A stretch of DNA of 64,000 nt from Cheilinus undulatus (GCF_018320785.1 NC_054869.1:37599789-37663788), one strand, 5' to 3'; positions 24,001 through 36,170 are shown, counted from the first letter of the stretch. Program-made: numbers and translations. Notes: a model not told the origin generated them from the letters alone.

Positions 24001-27000
24001 CCCTTCACGCTGACCTGATCCCCTATATCAGATAAGAACTGGAGCATATCAGGGGCCATTTTTTCTTCATTTACAGAGACAAGGCTAAAAGTAAGAATCG
24101 ATCCCCTGGGAGAACATGATCAGGGAAATTGGTTTTTGAGGGCAGTTAATCCTGAGGCAGATTATCTAGAGCACATTTAGAGGTTTGGTCACTTCAGATG
24201 CAGCTCTGTGTTAGACTGGTGGAAGCAGGCTCTGATTTCCTATCATGTATCTGCAGAACATTTATGTGGCAAATGTTAGCCATGAGCTGTCTGTTAAGAT
24301 ATTTTAATCATGATTAAAACAAGTCAACTATTGATGTGTCTATTGTCAAGTTTTTCTTTTCATAACATCGTCATTCATCATCATCATTCCTTTAATAATA
24401 ACAACATTGTCATCTTCATTGTTTTCTCTAGATAAAGTGGCCATAAAGATCTTGGATAAAACCAAGCTGGATCAGAAGACACAGAGGCTGCTGTCCAGAG
24501 AGATCTCTAGCATGGAGAAACTACACCACCCCAACATCATACGCCTCTATGAGGTTCGACTCCTACACATTCATGTCGGTTTAGTTTACTTCATTTGATG
24601 ATAGTGACACACAAACCATGTCACTGACTGTGTGTTCAGGTTACACACATACAGATGCATCTAAAAAAATTAGAATATCTTGAAAAAGTTTTTTTTTCTT
24701 TCTGTAATTTAATTCAAGAAGGGAAACTTCCATATATTATAGATTAATCTCATACAAAGTGAACTGTTTTTGTTTTATTCTTGATGATTACGGCTTACAA
24801 CTCACAAAATCCACCTTCTCAAAATACTAGAATTTCACAAAATACCAGTCCAAAATAGGATTCATAATACACAAATGTTGACCTTCTGGAAAATTAAACT
24901 TATTTTCAGTACTTGGTTTGAGCTTCTTTTGCTCAAATTACTGCTTCAGTGTGATGTGGCAGGAAGCCAATCAGTCTGTGGCACTGCTGCTACTGCAGCT
25001 CATCTGTATTGTTGAGTCTGATGCCTCTCATCTTCCTCTTGGCAACATCAAAGAGATTCTTTAAGGTCAGAGTAGTTGGCCGGCCATTCAAACACAGTAA
25101 TACCACGGTCAGCAAACCGGTTTCTGGTAGTTATGGCTTCACTGTGGGCAGGGGCCAAGTCCTGCTGGAAAAGGAAATCTGTATCTCCATAAAGCTTCTC
25201 TGCCAATGGAAGCATGAAGTTCTCTTAAATCTCCTAGTAGACGGCTGACAGCGTTGACTTTGGACTCAACAAAGCACAGTGTACCAATACCAACAGATGA
25301 CTTGACACTTGAAACTGGAAACACTGGACTTGAAACACCTTGGATTCTGTGCTTCTACCATCTTCATCTAGACTCTGAGGCCTTGATTTTTAAATGAAAT
25401 ATAAGATCTATTTTTTTCTGAAAACAGGGCCTTGGACTACTGAAGAATGGTCCCTTTCTTTTTCTCTTTAGCCCTGGAGAGAAGCTTTTGAGGTGTTTCA
25501 GGAGTGGCTCGACACTGAGAACAAGACACTTGTAGCCCATTTCCTTGACCCATCTGTGTGTGGTGACTCTTGATCCAGCCCCAGTCCATTGCTGTTGAAG
25601 CTCCCCGTCTTGAATCTGCTTTGTTTAGGGCTGTAGTCAACCAAAGAAAATCTTGACTGAAATTACACCCACACACTGACCAATCGATTGGTTGTGCAGG
25701 TAAAAGAATAAAAAATCAGCTTAATCCGTAACAGGCTCCTCATTGCACCCTCTGGTAGTCTGAATGACCTTGAAAATCAACATAACAAGCTTTATGAGGC
25801 ACTATTGATTATTTTCATCCTCATTTTGTTGTACTAAAGTAACAGCTGACTCAGAGACAATCAGCATGCACTTACCTTTAATCATATAATTTCAGTGATC
25901 ATGGCACAATAGCTTTAACTTACAACATAACTATTAACAGGATCACTTGTTCCAGCCGGCACTGTGCCATTGATGAGCATATATTAGACTGTATACAGTG
26001 TTTATTTAATGAGGTGAAGGGAAAAAATTCCACTGGTTGTGACTTTATGACAAAGAGACATAGTCTTTTCTCTCTTTGCTCTCTGTCTGCCTGTAACAGA
26101 CACTAACGCTGACATAAACATTTAATTCTGATGATAAACGAACAATATTATACCCCGTATTTTCTGACCAGGTCACGGGAGTTGGGGCTTTGATGGAGGA
26201 CAGAGCAGAGACACTCAGCAGTGCCACTTCAGTAGCCTGCAAAAAGCCTACATCTTTGTGTCGAGTTTAAAACCTGTTGTTTCCAAGTTATTTCCAGCCT
26301 AACGGCTGTGAAACAATCAGAATAAATAAACAGAATAGAATGCTCTGCGTCACTTTGTGTGCTTCTCTGCCTGTAATGCCCAGCATTGCTCCTCTCTCTC
26401 TCCTGCTGCGTCTGTCAGTCAGCTGCACACTCCGATGTTTTGTTCTCGCATGCACATGCGTGACCAACCGACGAACAGGAATCTTGGTTGGATGAGAGCA
26501 TACAGACCAACCATCCGACCAGTCAAATGAAAAGTATCAGTCCTAGCTTTATTTGACAGTCCTCTACAGGCTGAGCTCCTGTTGCTTGTGCACCTTTTCT
26601 TTACACACTTTTCTCTTCCAGTCAACCTTCCACGAATATGCTTTAATACAGCCTCTGAGAACAGCCTGCCCTTTCAGCAGTGACCTTCTGTGGCTTACCC
26701 TCCTTGTGGAGGGTGTCAATGATTGTTTTCTTGATATTTGTCAAGTCACCAGTCTTCCCATGACTATGGTTGTGTGTGCCACAATGAGAGAATAAAGTCT
26801 CAGGAAACTGGACGTCACAAGCCTCCATAATATTCTAATAGGAAGAGGATTTTTGATTTTTATGTAAGCCGTAATCATCAAGATTAAAACAAAAAAAAGT
26901 CTTGACATGTTTCACCTTATAAAAGATGAATCTAGAATATATGGAAGTTTAACTTTCTGGAATAATTCACAGGAAAATATAAACCTTTTTATGATATTCT

Positions 27001-30000
27001 AATTTTTTGAGATATACCTGTAGATGTATGCCAAACTTCTCCCTCTCAACCAGCATTTTCAATCACTCTTATAAACCCTGCAATCATATTTCTTTAGAAA
27101 CATAAACAGTAATGCATACTTGAACATTTCGTTTTAGTGTTTTTCAAAGTGGGGATTTCCAGGGGATGCTGGGAGGATTGCTAGAACTTCTATGGTAGAG
27201 GGGGTAAAAGCAAAAATCATCTAATAAAATGTTAATGTAAGTCTTTAAAGATATTGTTTATTACAGCACATTAAACAGGATATGCTCATTTTCTATGTTA
27301 ATCTTTCAGTTCAACAAACATGCATCACTAGAGCCAGGCAGAATGAAGCAACCATTCAGAGTAACACAGACGTATCAGAAAGTTTCAGCTTCAGTTATCA
27401 GCTGCAGATACTCCAACAAACAGAGGGGTGACATACTGAATTTGCTGAATTAATAAGAGATAAAAATCTTAAAAAGCTATTACTGTTGATATTACTGCTT
27501 ACATTTTCTCCTATTTTTTCCCAGATATTTTCCACTGTCACTCAGGATGCAGGTTAGAATTAAGAACACCATCGCTGCTTTTTGTAACTAAAGCTTGCGA
27601 GAAACTCTGCAACAATGATGGATTGATGATTCACTTTGTCTGATCTCAAGTGGCTTTTCACTGATCACTCCACCTCTACAGCCTTTTTCATATTGGTCGG
27701 TGAATATCAAACAGGCTGGACTTACTTTTGTTCTCGTTTTCTTTTCTAGGTGGTGGAGACGTTGTCACGGTTACACCTGGTGATGGAGTATGCAGGGGGA
27801 GGGGAGCTGTACACCAAGATTACTACAGAGGGAAAGCTCTCTGATTCAGAGAGCAAGATTGTCTTTGCGCAGATCCTCTCTGCTGTTAAACACATGGTCA
27901 GTACAGATAAATTGGCTTTTACATTTACACACTGTGTTCCAAATGATTATGCATACTATATACTTTTTGATCATTTTTTCGTTAATAGTCTTTATAATTG
28001 ACAGTCAATAGGATTTTTCATTCTCAACAATTATATTGTAATCTGGGTTTTATTTGACAAAATTACCAATGATGACATTTATTTTGCTGAATAACTTAAA
28101 ATCCAGTGTTCCAAAATGTTATGCAGAACAGTTTCAAAACACTCAGTAGTTTCTAAAGAATTTAAAACAGAAATCTGTTGTAATTTTTTGCATTAGGAGG
28201 TAATTTTTCTCAAGTCAAAGCTATTTTATTCAAAAACATTGTAACAGATCAAGTTCCATATTAACATAGGAGCCCTTCTTTGATATCACCTTAACAAATC
28301 TCTCATTCATTGAACTTGTAAGTCCATGTATAGTTTCTGCCTGTGTTTCCTTTGAGGATGCCAGAATTGCCTCCCAAAGCTGCTGTTTTGAGGTAAACTG
28401 CTGTCCACCCTCATAGAGCTTCTTTTTAAGGATGCTCCACAGATTTTCAATAGGGTTGAGGTGAAGGGATGATGGTGACCACACCATGATTTTTCTCCCT
28501 TTATACCCATAGCAGCTAATGCCATGTGCAGCATGGGGTGGTGTGTTGTCTTGCATGAAAATGATTTAACTCCTGAAGGCATGATTCTTCTTTTTGTACC
28601 ATGGCAGAAAACAGGCAGTTAGAGACTCCACATATTTGCTGAAGTCATTTTGACACCTTCAGGCATTTTAAAGCAGCCTGCCTACTCAATTCCTGTAATT
28701 CAGCCCAAAACATCACTCCACCACCTTCTTCCTGACATTGAAGCCTTGTTGGGACATGTTGCTCATCCACCAACCATCCAGAACTCCATACATCTGGACC
28801 ACCAGTGTAGCACAGCATTCATCAAAGAATACAACTGTTTGAAAATTAGTCTTCCTATATTTCTGAGGCAACTGCAATCATTTCTCCTTGTGGGCATTGG
28901 ATTGGAGGATCTCTATCCAGAGGTTCTTGGGACTCAGGAGGCACTAGCAGATTCAAATACCTATTTGCTACTCACAGCTGCTCTCTTAATACGATAAATT
29001 TGCCTTACAGAAACTTTCCTCAGTATGCCTTTATCTGAACAAACCTGTCTGTGCTCTGAATCACACGCAAATCTTTTCACAGTATGATGATCTCTCTTAA
29101 TTTTTCATTAAATATCCAGTGTTTGTTACCTTTTTAGAGATACTGAACTAGTTCACTGTGACTTGCTTAATAATGTGGAAAAACCTTAACTAGTTTCCCT
29201 TTAATTAGGCTCACCTGGCAAACTAATGACCAAATATGTCTGAGATTGATGCCATTGATGGAACTGGCAGGAGCAGCAGCACAACTGAAACTTTAATTAA
29301 AAAACTAAAAATTAAATGTTTTTTAATTGGAATCTTACTTGCATAATAATTTGGAAAACAGTGTAATGAACATATAATCCAAAAAAATTTGTTTTTCATA
29401 ATCCCAGACATTATTTAATTTAGGATGGGAAATTTACACTGATTCTGATGCATCACTTTTAAATGTATTATAAATGACATTGTTTTTGAATGACAGGGGA
29501 TTTTAGGCTTCTTCTACTAGGATCAATACTAGAAGAACTCGCTTCTATTCAACCCAAAGTCCAAGACTTAGACAGAATAAATTTAGAAATCATTTCATGT
29601 TTGATGACAGAAATCCACTTATTAATTACCCAAATGTATGTGGTTTCTTTTATTAAAATATTAATGTACAGAATATGTCTGTATCATATTTATAGTTACG
29701 GTCTTTTTTGATATAGAAATGGTTGGATAAGTTTAAAAGCATGTTTTGCAGCATAGAAATATGTATATGTCTGTATTACATGATGGTGTTTTTTATCTTT
29801 GTCTCCCACAGCATGAAAGCAACATCATCCATCGTGACCTGAAGGCAGAAAACGTCTTCTACACCAGCAGCTCTTGTGTCAAAGTGGGTGACTTTGGCTT
29901 CAGCACTCTGAGCCGCCGTAGTGAGACTCTCAACACGTTCTGTGGGTCGCCGCCATACGCCGCGCCTGAACTCTTCAGGGATGAGAATTATGTTGGCATC

Positions 30001-30570
30001 TTTGTAGACATCTGGGCCCTGGGAGTGATGCTTTTCTTCATGGTGACGGGAACCATGCCGTTCAGGGCTGAAACTGTAGCGAAGCTAAAGCGATGCATCC
30101 TGGAAGGGGCCTACGTTCTTCCCTCTTGGGTGCCTGAGGCATGCCAGAAGCTGATCAGGGGAATCCTCCAGCCCATACCAGCTGACCGCTGCACAGTGGA
30201 GCAGATGATGGGCTGTGAGTGGATGCTCCCTGTGGACTTCCCACGTGCAATGGAGCCCTTTAAACTAGACCCATCCTACCTAGCAGAGTGCGAACCATCT
30301 GATCTGGAGGAGGAGGAGATGGAGGTGAAGACAGCACTGGAAATGCTGGGAATCTCCTCAGAACATATCCTCAACAACCAGGGAAAAGACTGCAGGAGCT
30401 CAATCACAGGGGTCTACAGGATCCTGCTGCACCGATCTCATAAGAGGCGGGCTGTCGAGAGCTTACCAACGGTCACACAGGCGGCCGGACCGAGTACAGC
30501 GAGTAAAAAGGAAAGAATCAAAGTGTACCGTAGTCTGAGGCACACATCTAAACTCTGTGTGGTTCTGTGA
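21006..30570 (+). CDS. nim1k: NIM1 serine/threonine protein kinase (AMPK-related)
   Basis: NIM1 is a cytoplasmic AMPK-related kinase activated by LKB1-type phosphorylation. Exons are 21006-21310, 21456-21568, 24432-24553, 27750-27896 and 29812-30570, giving 1446 nt and 481 aa (human 436). The extra length is in a Gly/Ser-rich N-terminus. All kinase hallmarks are present: glycine loop GCGNFSHV (about 123-130), VAIK lysine K145, helix-C Glu about 163, HRDLKAEN with D238, DFG D256, T-loop Thr about 271 in [14 protein letters not shown], and APE 280-282. The tail ends with [11 protein letters not shown] and [10 protein letters not shown], matching the family. The exon 3 donor is weak (gag|gttcga), but the join to VVETL fixes it. 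Introns 3 and 4 are filled with Tc1/mariner insertions. It follows znf131 in the same order as in mammals. Confidence 0.95.
21955..22640 (-). mobile_element. Decayed LINE (reverse transcriptase) fragment, antisense in nim1k intron 2
   Basis: Read on the minus strand, the segment near 22520-22600 gives a reverse-transcriptase active-site-like string resembling LKFADxTVIVSLL, the FADD box of L2/Rex-type LINEs. Downstream minus-strand sequence resembles the C-terminal part after the polymerase ('aagctgtctttta', 'gtttggggtgtgcagcaaac'). Stops and frameshifts are frequent, so the copy is dead. The boundaries are approximate. Confidence 0.6.
22641..24431 (+). other. nim1k: Remainder of nim1k intron 2
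   Basis: No exon is present. A terminus-like 'tctagggctgtcaaaaag' near 22893 may mark another hAT-type insertion. 'tgtgcatgtgcatgtag' near 23663 is low-complexity. The intron ends at the acceptor 'gttttctctag' (AG 24430-24431). Confidence 0.55.
24652..27020 (-). mobile_element. Tc1/mariner-superfamily transposon in nim1k intron 3, with a nested insertion
   Basis: The termini are inverted repeats. The left end reads 'cagatgcatctaaaaaaattagaatatc'-like sequence and the right end is its complement. They are flanked by TA at 24650-24651 and 27021-27022, the Tc1/mariner target. Subterminal 'cttgatgattacggctta' is also mirrored (about 24780 and 26875). On the minus strand around 25090-25210, decayed transposase text includes a QQDLAPAHS-like DDE motif and a WPAN-like block. 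The interior from about 25630 to 26560 looks foreign, starting 'agggctgtagtcaaccaaag', so this appears to be a transposon within a transposon. No intact ORF. Confidence 0.75.
27926..29365 (-). mobile_element. Tc1-like transposon in nim1k intron 4, degenerate transposase on minus strand
   Basis: Inverted termini are present: 'cactgtgttccaaatgattatgca' on the left and 'gcataataatttggaaaacagtg' on the right, with TA on both sides (27926-27927, 29364-29365). The minus strand retains a readable transposase C-terminus at 28556-28230: a MQDNTPPHA active-site block, then [20 protein letters not shown] and [10 protein letters not shown]. The DPN-type 'SPDLNP' is changed to 'SLHLNP', and the N-terminal half is broken by stops. 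The copy is therefore inactive. It begins only about 30 bp after the exon 4 donor of nim1k. Confidence 0.85.
29366..29811 (+). other. nim1k: End of nim1k intron 4
   Basis: AT-rich intron sequence ending at the acceptor 'gtctcccacag' (AG 29810-29811). No other feature seen. Confidence 0.7.
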
Positions 30571-32500
30571 CAAAATGCTATCCTTCAGTCCGAGATGAGA
30601 TTGCATGAATTTTATTAGAAATTAAACAGTGCTTTACAGCCAGCAGTTTAAATTTGAAATCATTTTATAAAACCTCATGCAGCTCCCTCAATCTGAGATT
30701 TCTTACTTTAGCCTTTTTCTAGAAAGTTAACTAGTCTCTGTGAGAATGTTGCTGCTAGGAAAACATTATTGTCAATTTTTTTCACAAGGCCAGCAAAGTC
30801 CTAGTCTCCTTGAGATTTTGCTATGTAATGACATATTAATCTTCTAAGTAAAAGTTATGATGACTGAATGGCAAACATTACTTTTTATTTGGGTCATGCA
30901 GGCAGGATATTTATAGCTCTCCCATTCTACTGTAACACCAGTAAACCCATCTGTGGAATCATTGTAGCATATTTTAAGGAAAAGAGAGATGAACATCATG
31001 CCAAGGTGATAATAAGTGGTGAACATGATGACAACATTACATTTATTGTGGTGTATTTAATGTTTACTTGCACTTTTCTTTGATGCCTTAGTTTTCTTTA
31101 TTACATGGAATCAAATGGACTGGTTTCGGTATGCTCCTTAATGTTTGTGATGAGAGATTTTACATCTTACCTTCTTATGTGGTGTATCTCTATGAGATGT
31201 TATTCTAACTGAGCTATGTACGTGGGCCTACTGGCCTCACTTGGTTTTCCCTGTGGGCAGAAGAAGCTAGTAAATGAGATTAAGCTAGGAATACCATCCA
31301 CCAAAGTTTTTAGTTGTCTATGTGACAAAAATCTTAATCCAGTTTTGACTCAGGCAATTTCTGAATTATTTTATGGTTATATATTTTTATCTGATGCCAT
31401 GTTCATGCTCCTATGATTATTAAAAGGAATTTAAACACGCTGGTCTTGTCCTATAAATCCTTATATAAAATTATTTACGTCCTGAGATGAGGTAGTGTTG
31501 TATGTTGTTTCTTTCATGTTGTCTCTAAAATAATTTTTCCCTGTGTTTTACTTTTTTTTTTTAGAATCATTTGTGAGAAATGTATGCCCGTGTTCAGCTA
31601 GGATAAGACAGTGGATAGTTAGACACATTGAAGAGAGTGAGAGTGAGAGTGAAGAATCATATGCAGGAAAGGAGCCACAAGTCCATCTGAACTTGGGTGC
31701 CTGTTTCCAGAATAACTGTCTATACAAAGGAAGGTGGACCTAACCACAAGGCCACTGGCATCCCTTGTTTTAGATCCTCTATTAATGCATGTATGTATCT
31801 CAGTCCAAGATGCTTTACTGGCATGAGTAGTAAAAGCAGGTGTTGCCAAATTAAAATTAACCTTATGAGACCTGAACTTTTATTTGGAATGCATTTAAGT
31901 TTATCCTACTTATTTGGGAAACTTAGGATGTAATATGTCAAAAAAAAAAAAAAAAAAAAAAGATCAGCAATGTATTTGGACAGGAATTTCTTGGATTTTT
32001 TTTTCCCCGTTCCAACATCCAAACAAATTCCCTGAGGTGTCAAAGAAATAACTTCAGATTTTTGTGAAAATTCTTTAAATTTCCATATAAATTCTTAAAA
32101 ATTTTAAATGAACCAAAATCCCATGGCAATTCAATTATAAATTCAGAGCAACGTTTCCTAAAACTACCAATAAAAATGTCCAAAATATACAAACATATCC
32201 CCCAAAATTCCATGAAAATACTTAAAAATTTCCATCCAAACAGCAGATTTTCCAACATTTCAACCAATTTGCTATAACTTATATGGACATTTCTGACAAT
32301 CTCAAAAATTCTAATAGTAGAAATTATTCCTATGTTGTAGGAAAGCCCAAATGTAATGTCCTCATATGTAAATACAGGGTCTCAGGAGTTTAACAAAATA
32401 ATTAATAAAATGTACAAAGTATTAGATAATTCTGTAATAACTTGATACTTACATATACATACAGTCATTTTGTTTTTACTTGTCATTATTATTATTGTTT
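30571..32500 (+). other. nim1k 3'UTR and short intergenic gap
   Basis: After the nim1k stop codon an ATTAAA occurs near 30621, a possible but weak polyadenylation signal. No other gene is seen. A poly-A tract lies at 31940-31961. From about 32040 to 32270 there is an A-rich degenerate repeat built on 'aaattccatgaaaat'. Open frames in this interval are short and not protein-like. Confidence 0.45.
31940..31961. repeat. Poly-A tract
   Basis: A run of 22 A residues followed by 'gatcagc'. It may be the tail of a retroposed sequence or a simple repeat. Confidence 0.85.
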
Positions 32501-32539
32501 TATTTGTTGTATTTTACCCTGACACTTAAAAAAGTAAGG

Positions 32540-32700
32540 CTTTCCATGTCCATAGCATATTTACGTAACGTACTACACTTCCCAGAAGCCCCATGGAAAC
32601 CGACGTACTCATTTCCGCTTTTACGTGATGACGCATTTTTTGCCTTGTTGGAAGGTGGTTTCACTAGGAAGCAATCTGACGTTAGACGATAGCGGCGAAG
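32540..32700 (+). promoter_or_regulatory. creb3: creb3 promoter with THAP11/ZNF143-type motif and bZIP sites
   Basis: This short CpG-containing region sits just upstream of the untranslated first exon. ACTACACTTCCCAGAAGCC at 32572-32590 matches the vertebrate 'ACTAYA..TCCCAGAA' motif bound by THAP11/ZNF143. TTACGTAA at 32561-32568 is a palindromic PAR-bZIP/E4BP4-type site. TTACGTGA at 32621-32628 and TGACGCA at 32629-32635 form a further bZIP/CRE-like composite. No TATA box is apparent. Transcription probably starts between about 32600 and 32700; the exact start cannot be seen from sequence. Confidence 0.65.
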
Positions 32701-32775
32701 AATCGCTGAATAGAGAAACCCAAAGACAACCAGACGCACTCACTCGAATGGTATTTCGTGTCCTGCCGTCAAAAG
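32640..32775 (+). other. creb3: creb3 untranslated exon 1, carrying a uORF
   Basis: The exon ends at a strong donor 'caaaag|gtaagg' (GT 32776-32777). The next exon begins at 36171 with the main ATG. The 5' limit is a guess from promoter motifs. An ATG at 32748-32750 opens a frame that runs across the splice junction and stops at 36182-36184, overlapping the main start codon. If transcription starts upstream of 32628, the same frame can also begin there. The exon encodes no part of the main protein. Confidence 0.6.
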
Positions 32776-34825
32776 GTAAGGAGAAAGAAGTTGAATTAAG
32801 GTATTGTAACGTTTTTTAGTCTGTTTCATGTCACGACGAACCACATCTTTGCTGTTTAAAAGTCATAACAGGATTCTCACTCTAATATGAAGCGGCTGTC
32901 TGGTAGGTGTTGGCCTATTATGAAACACCCTCAAATGTAATCATTCGGTAAACATAATGCGGTATTTTCCAGTCTGTTAAAAACTGAAAGCCTGTGCACT
33001 ACATTGCTCTTATGTTTTAAAACTAGGTCAATTGGTTTTGCATGTAAACGACCATGCTGCAAGGTAATACCCCCTTTTATGTAAGACATCATAGACCCCA
33101 TGCATTAGCCTTATACTCTTTTATCCTCGGAATGCAATGCAGCTGTAAAATGTGCTTTGCTGCAACGAATCAAAGCCTCTGCTGTACATTTTATGTGTTT
33201 TGATACTTGATATTGTATTTGGATCTCGTGACAAAGGAATGTGGGGGCGGGGCTCGATGAAAGATGAGGTCATTGCTGAAGCAGCATGGAAGTGATGCAA
33301 CATGAAGATGTTTACACGGCATTATTGTGTACGTGTCATTAACCCATTATTGTAGGAGCAGGAACACTATCTGGTAAGAAACCGGTAATCTGTAATTCTG
33401 CAGAAATGAGTCCACGTGTCTCTGCAGCCTCTTCTAGATTTGGAGGTGTGTGGACACGAAATACAGCACAACAGCCAATAAGGGCTTAGAAGACCATCTC
33501 TCCATTTAGTATGTGTCACAAATGTTAATACACGACCCATAACACACAGTCATCTACTCTTGGACTAAAGGCAGTTAAATTCCACACTATTTTTTTGAAA
33601 GAAAGTTTTATTTAAGACACTTCAATGTTGATTTAGTTACTTGATATGACACTGGCACAAGTAAACCTTTAAAGTTTGCACAGACTCATATCTCCTTACA
33701 CCCACTGCTGCTCCTGGCAAGATAAATACTGTTATGCAGCTGCATGCCTAGGTCTCCTTTTTTTTTGCATGCAAATTTCAGTGTGTGTATAGGTTGTTAG
33801 TTTCATTTTTGCATAGGTCTGAATTTGATTTGTAGGCTTCATTGTCATCTTTGGAGGTGTTTCATTGAAGTTTTTAACAAAAACATAAACGTACAGGTAG
33901 GGGGACAGAAGATGTTGTTAGATGTGATGGATTTTTCACAGCATGTCTCTTATATGCCGCTGTTTGATGCCTGAATTTATATAGGGAGCAATAAACAATT
34001 AATCTATCTAACCTTTTATCCATCTAGTAGGTATCAAAACAACACATCTAATGATTATTTTACAAATAGATTACCAACGCTTACTTGCAAGGTGCAAGAT
34101 GCATAAAAGTGAGAAAGAAAATAAGTGTAATGGACAAAAGTAACAAAGTGTCAAAACTGCTTAGAGAAGGCCCCAAGACAAAATAATTTTCGGAAATGAA
34201 TTAGAAGTTGACACAGCTGAGATCCTCCAGCAGGGAATTTTCAAAGCTTTGAAGCCCAAACAGCAGGGGTCTGATCCCTTTAGTCACTGGTCTAGATTCA
34301 GGAACAAACAGAAATTTCCTGCCAAAGGATCTCAAACACTTGTCAGGTGCACAAAAAGTTGGATCAGAAATATAAAGTGATGCCTGATCATGTAAGACTT
34401 TAAAAACAAGCTAAAAAAATCATGGTTATATTGAAAAGGGAATTTTCTTATTTGGCAATTAATATTATTAAGTATCAACAGTTTTTATTACATCTAAACT
34501 CTGATTATTTTCTCACTGTTAATGCTACAGATAGCCGTGGTTGAGAAGTGTGGTAAAATCTCTGTTAATAAGAAGCATGTGATAAGCTATTTCACTCAGC
34601 TAGAAATGTGAAATTTGCTGAGAAAATTGCATCAGTCAAGACTGTTTAGTCTAAAATTCAGTCATCTTTTGTCTCTACTAGAATTTTGAAGAGTGATAAG
34701 TGATTTCATTAATTATGTGTGTTATATGTGTCAAGTCAGTCTTCACAATTAAAACCAGGCCTACATGTTTTATATAGAATAGAAAATACTTCATTGCATA
34801 CAAAGGAAGAAATCTTGTCTTTGAC

Positions 34826-35020
34826 TTCCATCCATCCATCCATTTTCTATACCTCTTATCCCATTGGGGGTCGCAGGGGTGCACCTACGGCCAATTTAGA
34901 GCCACTAATGAGCATGTTTTAGTGGTGGGAAGAAGCTGGAGAACCCGGAGAGACACAGGGAGAACATGCAAACTCGGCACAGAAAGGTCCTGACTGGGAA
35001 GTGAACCAGGGACTTTTATA
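34826..35020 (+). repeat. Common teleost interspersed repeat (catccatccattttctat type)
   Basis: The element starts with (catc)n and 'cattttctatacctcttatccc', followed by 'gggtcgcaggggtgc'. It continues with 'agaagctggagaacccggagag' and 'gggagaacatgcaaactc'. This order of phrases is a widespread fish repeat, probably the 3' end of a non-LTR element. It is non-coding. Confidence 0.6.
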
Positions 35021-35263
35021 TTGGCAAATATTGACCTTGTTTTTGAACTTCAGCTATCTGCAAAATTTTGTGTCATGAACAGATATTATTTGCCTGTGTT
35101 TATCTGTTGTGTCCAATCAATTTTATGCTTGCGGCTGGCATATTTAGTTGCTGCTGAATCATTTATTCATTCATTCAACCTTTAGCTATTTAATCTTAAA
35201 AAATCATTGAGGATATTCCCTCACTTTCAGTGATGTCGAGAGTATATTCAAATCGATATTATT

Positions 35264-35775
35264 CAGGGCTGGGCAAATAATCGCAAATTAGATAAAATCG
35301 CAATATGGCATGCAGCAATTTTTAAATTGCAGACAGTGCAGTATTCCTGAAAGTGTCAAAATACCAGTTTGATACTATCATTTTTCTTTTTTTAAGCTTT
35401 GCACATTATTCAAACATTCAAATGTCTTTTTTACCTTTATTTTTTTAACAAAAATCCTACTTTTCTTGCTCATATATTTATTTTTCTTCATTAAAATGAG
35501 AATAATATAAGAGATGATCATCCCCTTCAGTATAGCAGTTGATATCAAAATTGGCTATACAAGCCAAAATTGCAGTAAGATATTTTTTTCTTAAATTTTT
35601 TTATCCCTTGTTTAACTTAACTTAAATTGTGCTTGTTATAATATTGAATGATTTGTTGCTTATGTTTGCCAAACAACACAAAATGAGGGACCAAAATAAT
35701 TGCGTATTACATTGCAATCGCAGTATTGCGGGAAAAAATTGCAATTAGATTATGCCCACAAATCGTTCAGCCCTA
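35264..35775. mobile_element. hAT-like MITE, second copy, in creb3 intron 1
   Basis: It runs from CAGGGCTGGGC to CAGCCCTA and shares the interior of the 18512-19025 element. Shared phrases include 'cgcaatatggca.gcagcaattttta', 'aaattgcaga' near the left end and 'attgcaatcgcagtattgcgggaaaaaattgcaattagatta' near the right. The flanking octamers match poorly, so the target duplication has decayed. Confidence 0.7.
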
Positions 35776-36170
35776 TATGGTATAGTATAATCAAATACAA
35801 GATTATTAGCTGAGCTGAAGAAATGATCTGTTGGACAAATTCTGATTTGTTTTCATGATCCAACATAAGAGAAAATGCTGACGTAGTGAGAGTCCACCAA
35901 AAAACATTGGCATTGACATTGGAATAGGCTAATTGTTGGTTAATTGTTAACCATCACTGTTAATGTTGGCCCTGATTGTTCCACATGGTGTATGTCTTGT
36001 TTTTAAACACATTCTGTGTTTTGTCTTTTATTGTTTGTGTGATGTATGTGTAGTTCTGCTGGCTATACAGCAAACTGCCCCCCGAGTATGATAAAGATAC
36101 CCTTGACCCTTTTAATACATTCTAACCTTAATTTAAGTGGGTCTGTCTCTTTTGTTTTGTGTTGCTGCAG

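Larger units (their letters stand above)
32776..36170 (+). other. creb3: creb3 intron 1
   Basis: A 3.4-kb intron. A CpG-richer stretch follows the promoter to about 33350. Near 33985-34020 an 'agcaataaacaattaatctatctaac' tail resembles a LINE end. The repeats at 34826-35020 and 35264-35775 are listed separately. It ends at 'gttgctgcag' (AG 36169-36170). Confidence 0.6.

Noticed and set aside
32625-32819. Open frame across the creb3 first exon as an N-terminal extension
   Set aside because: After splicing at 32775 the frame joins exon 2 out of frame and stops within five codons, so it can only be a uORF.
36159-36170. Upstream in-frame codons before the creb3 ATG at 36171
   Set aside because: They lie in the intron's 'gttgctgcag' acceptor, so they are not in the mature mRNA.
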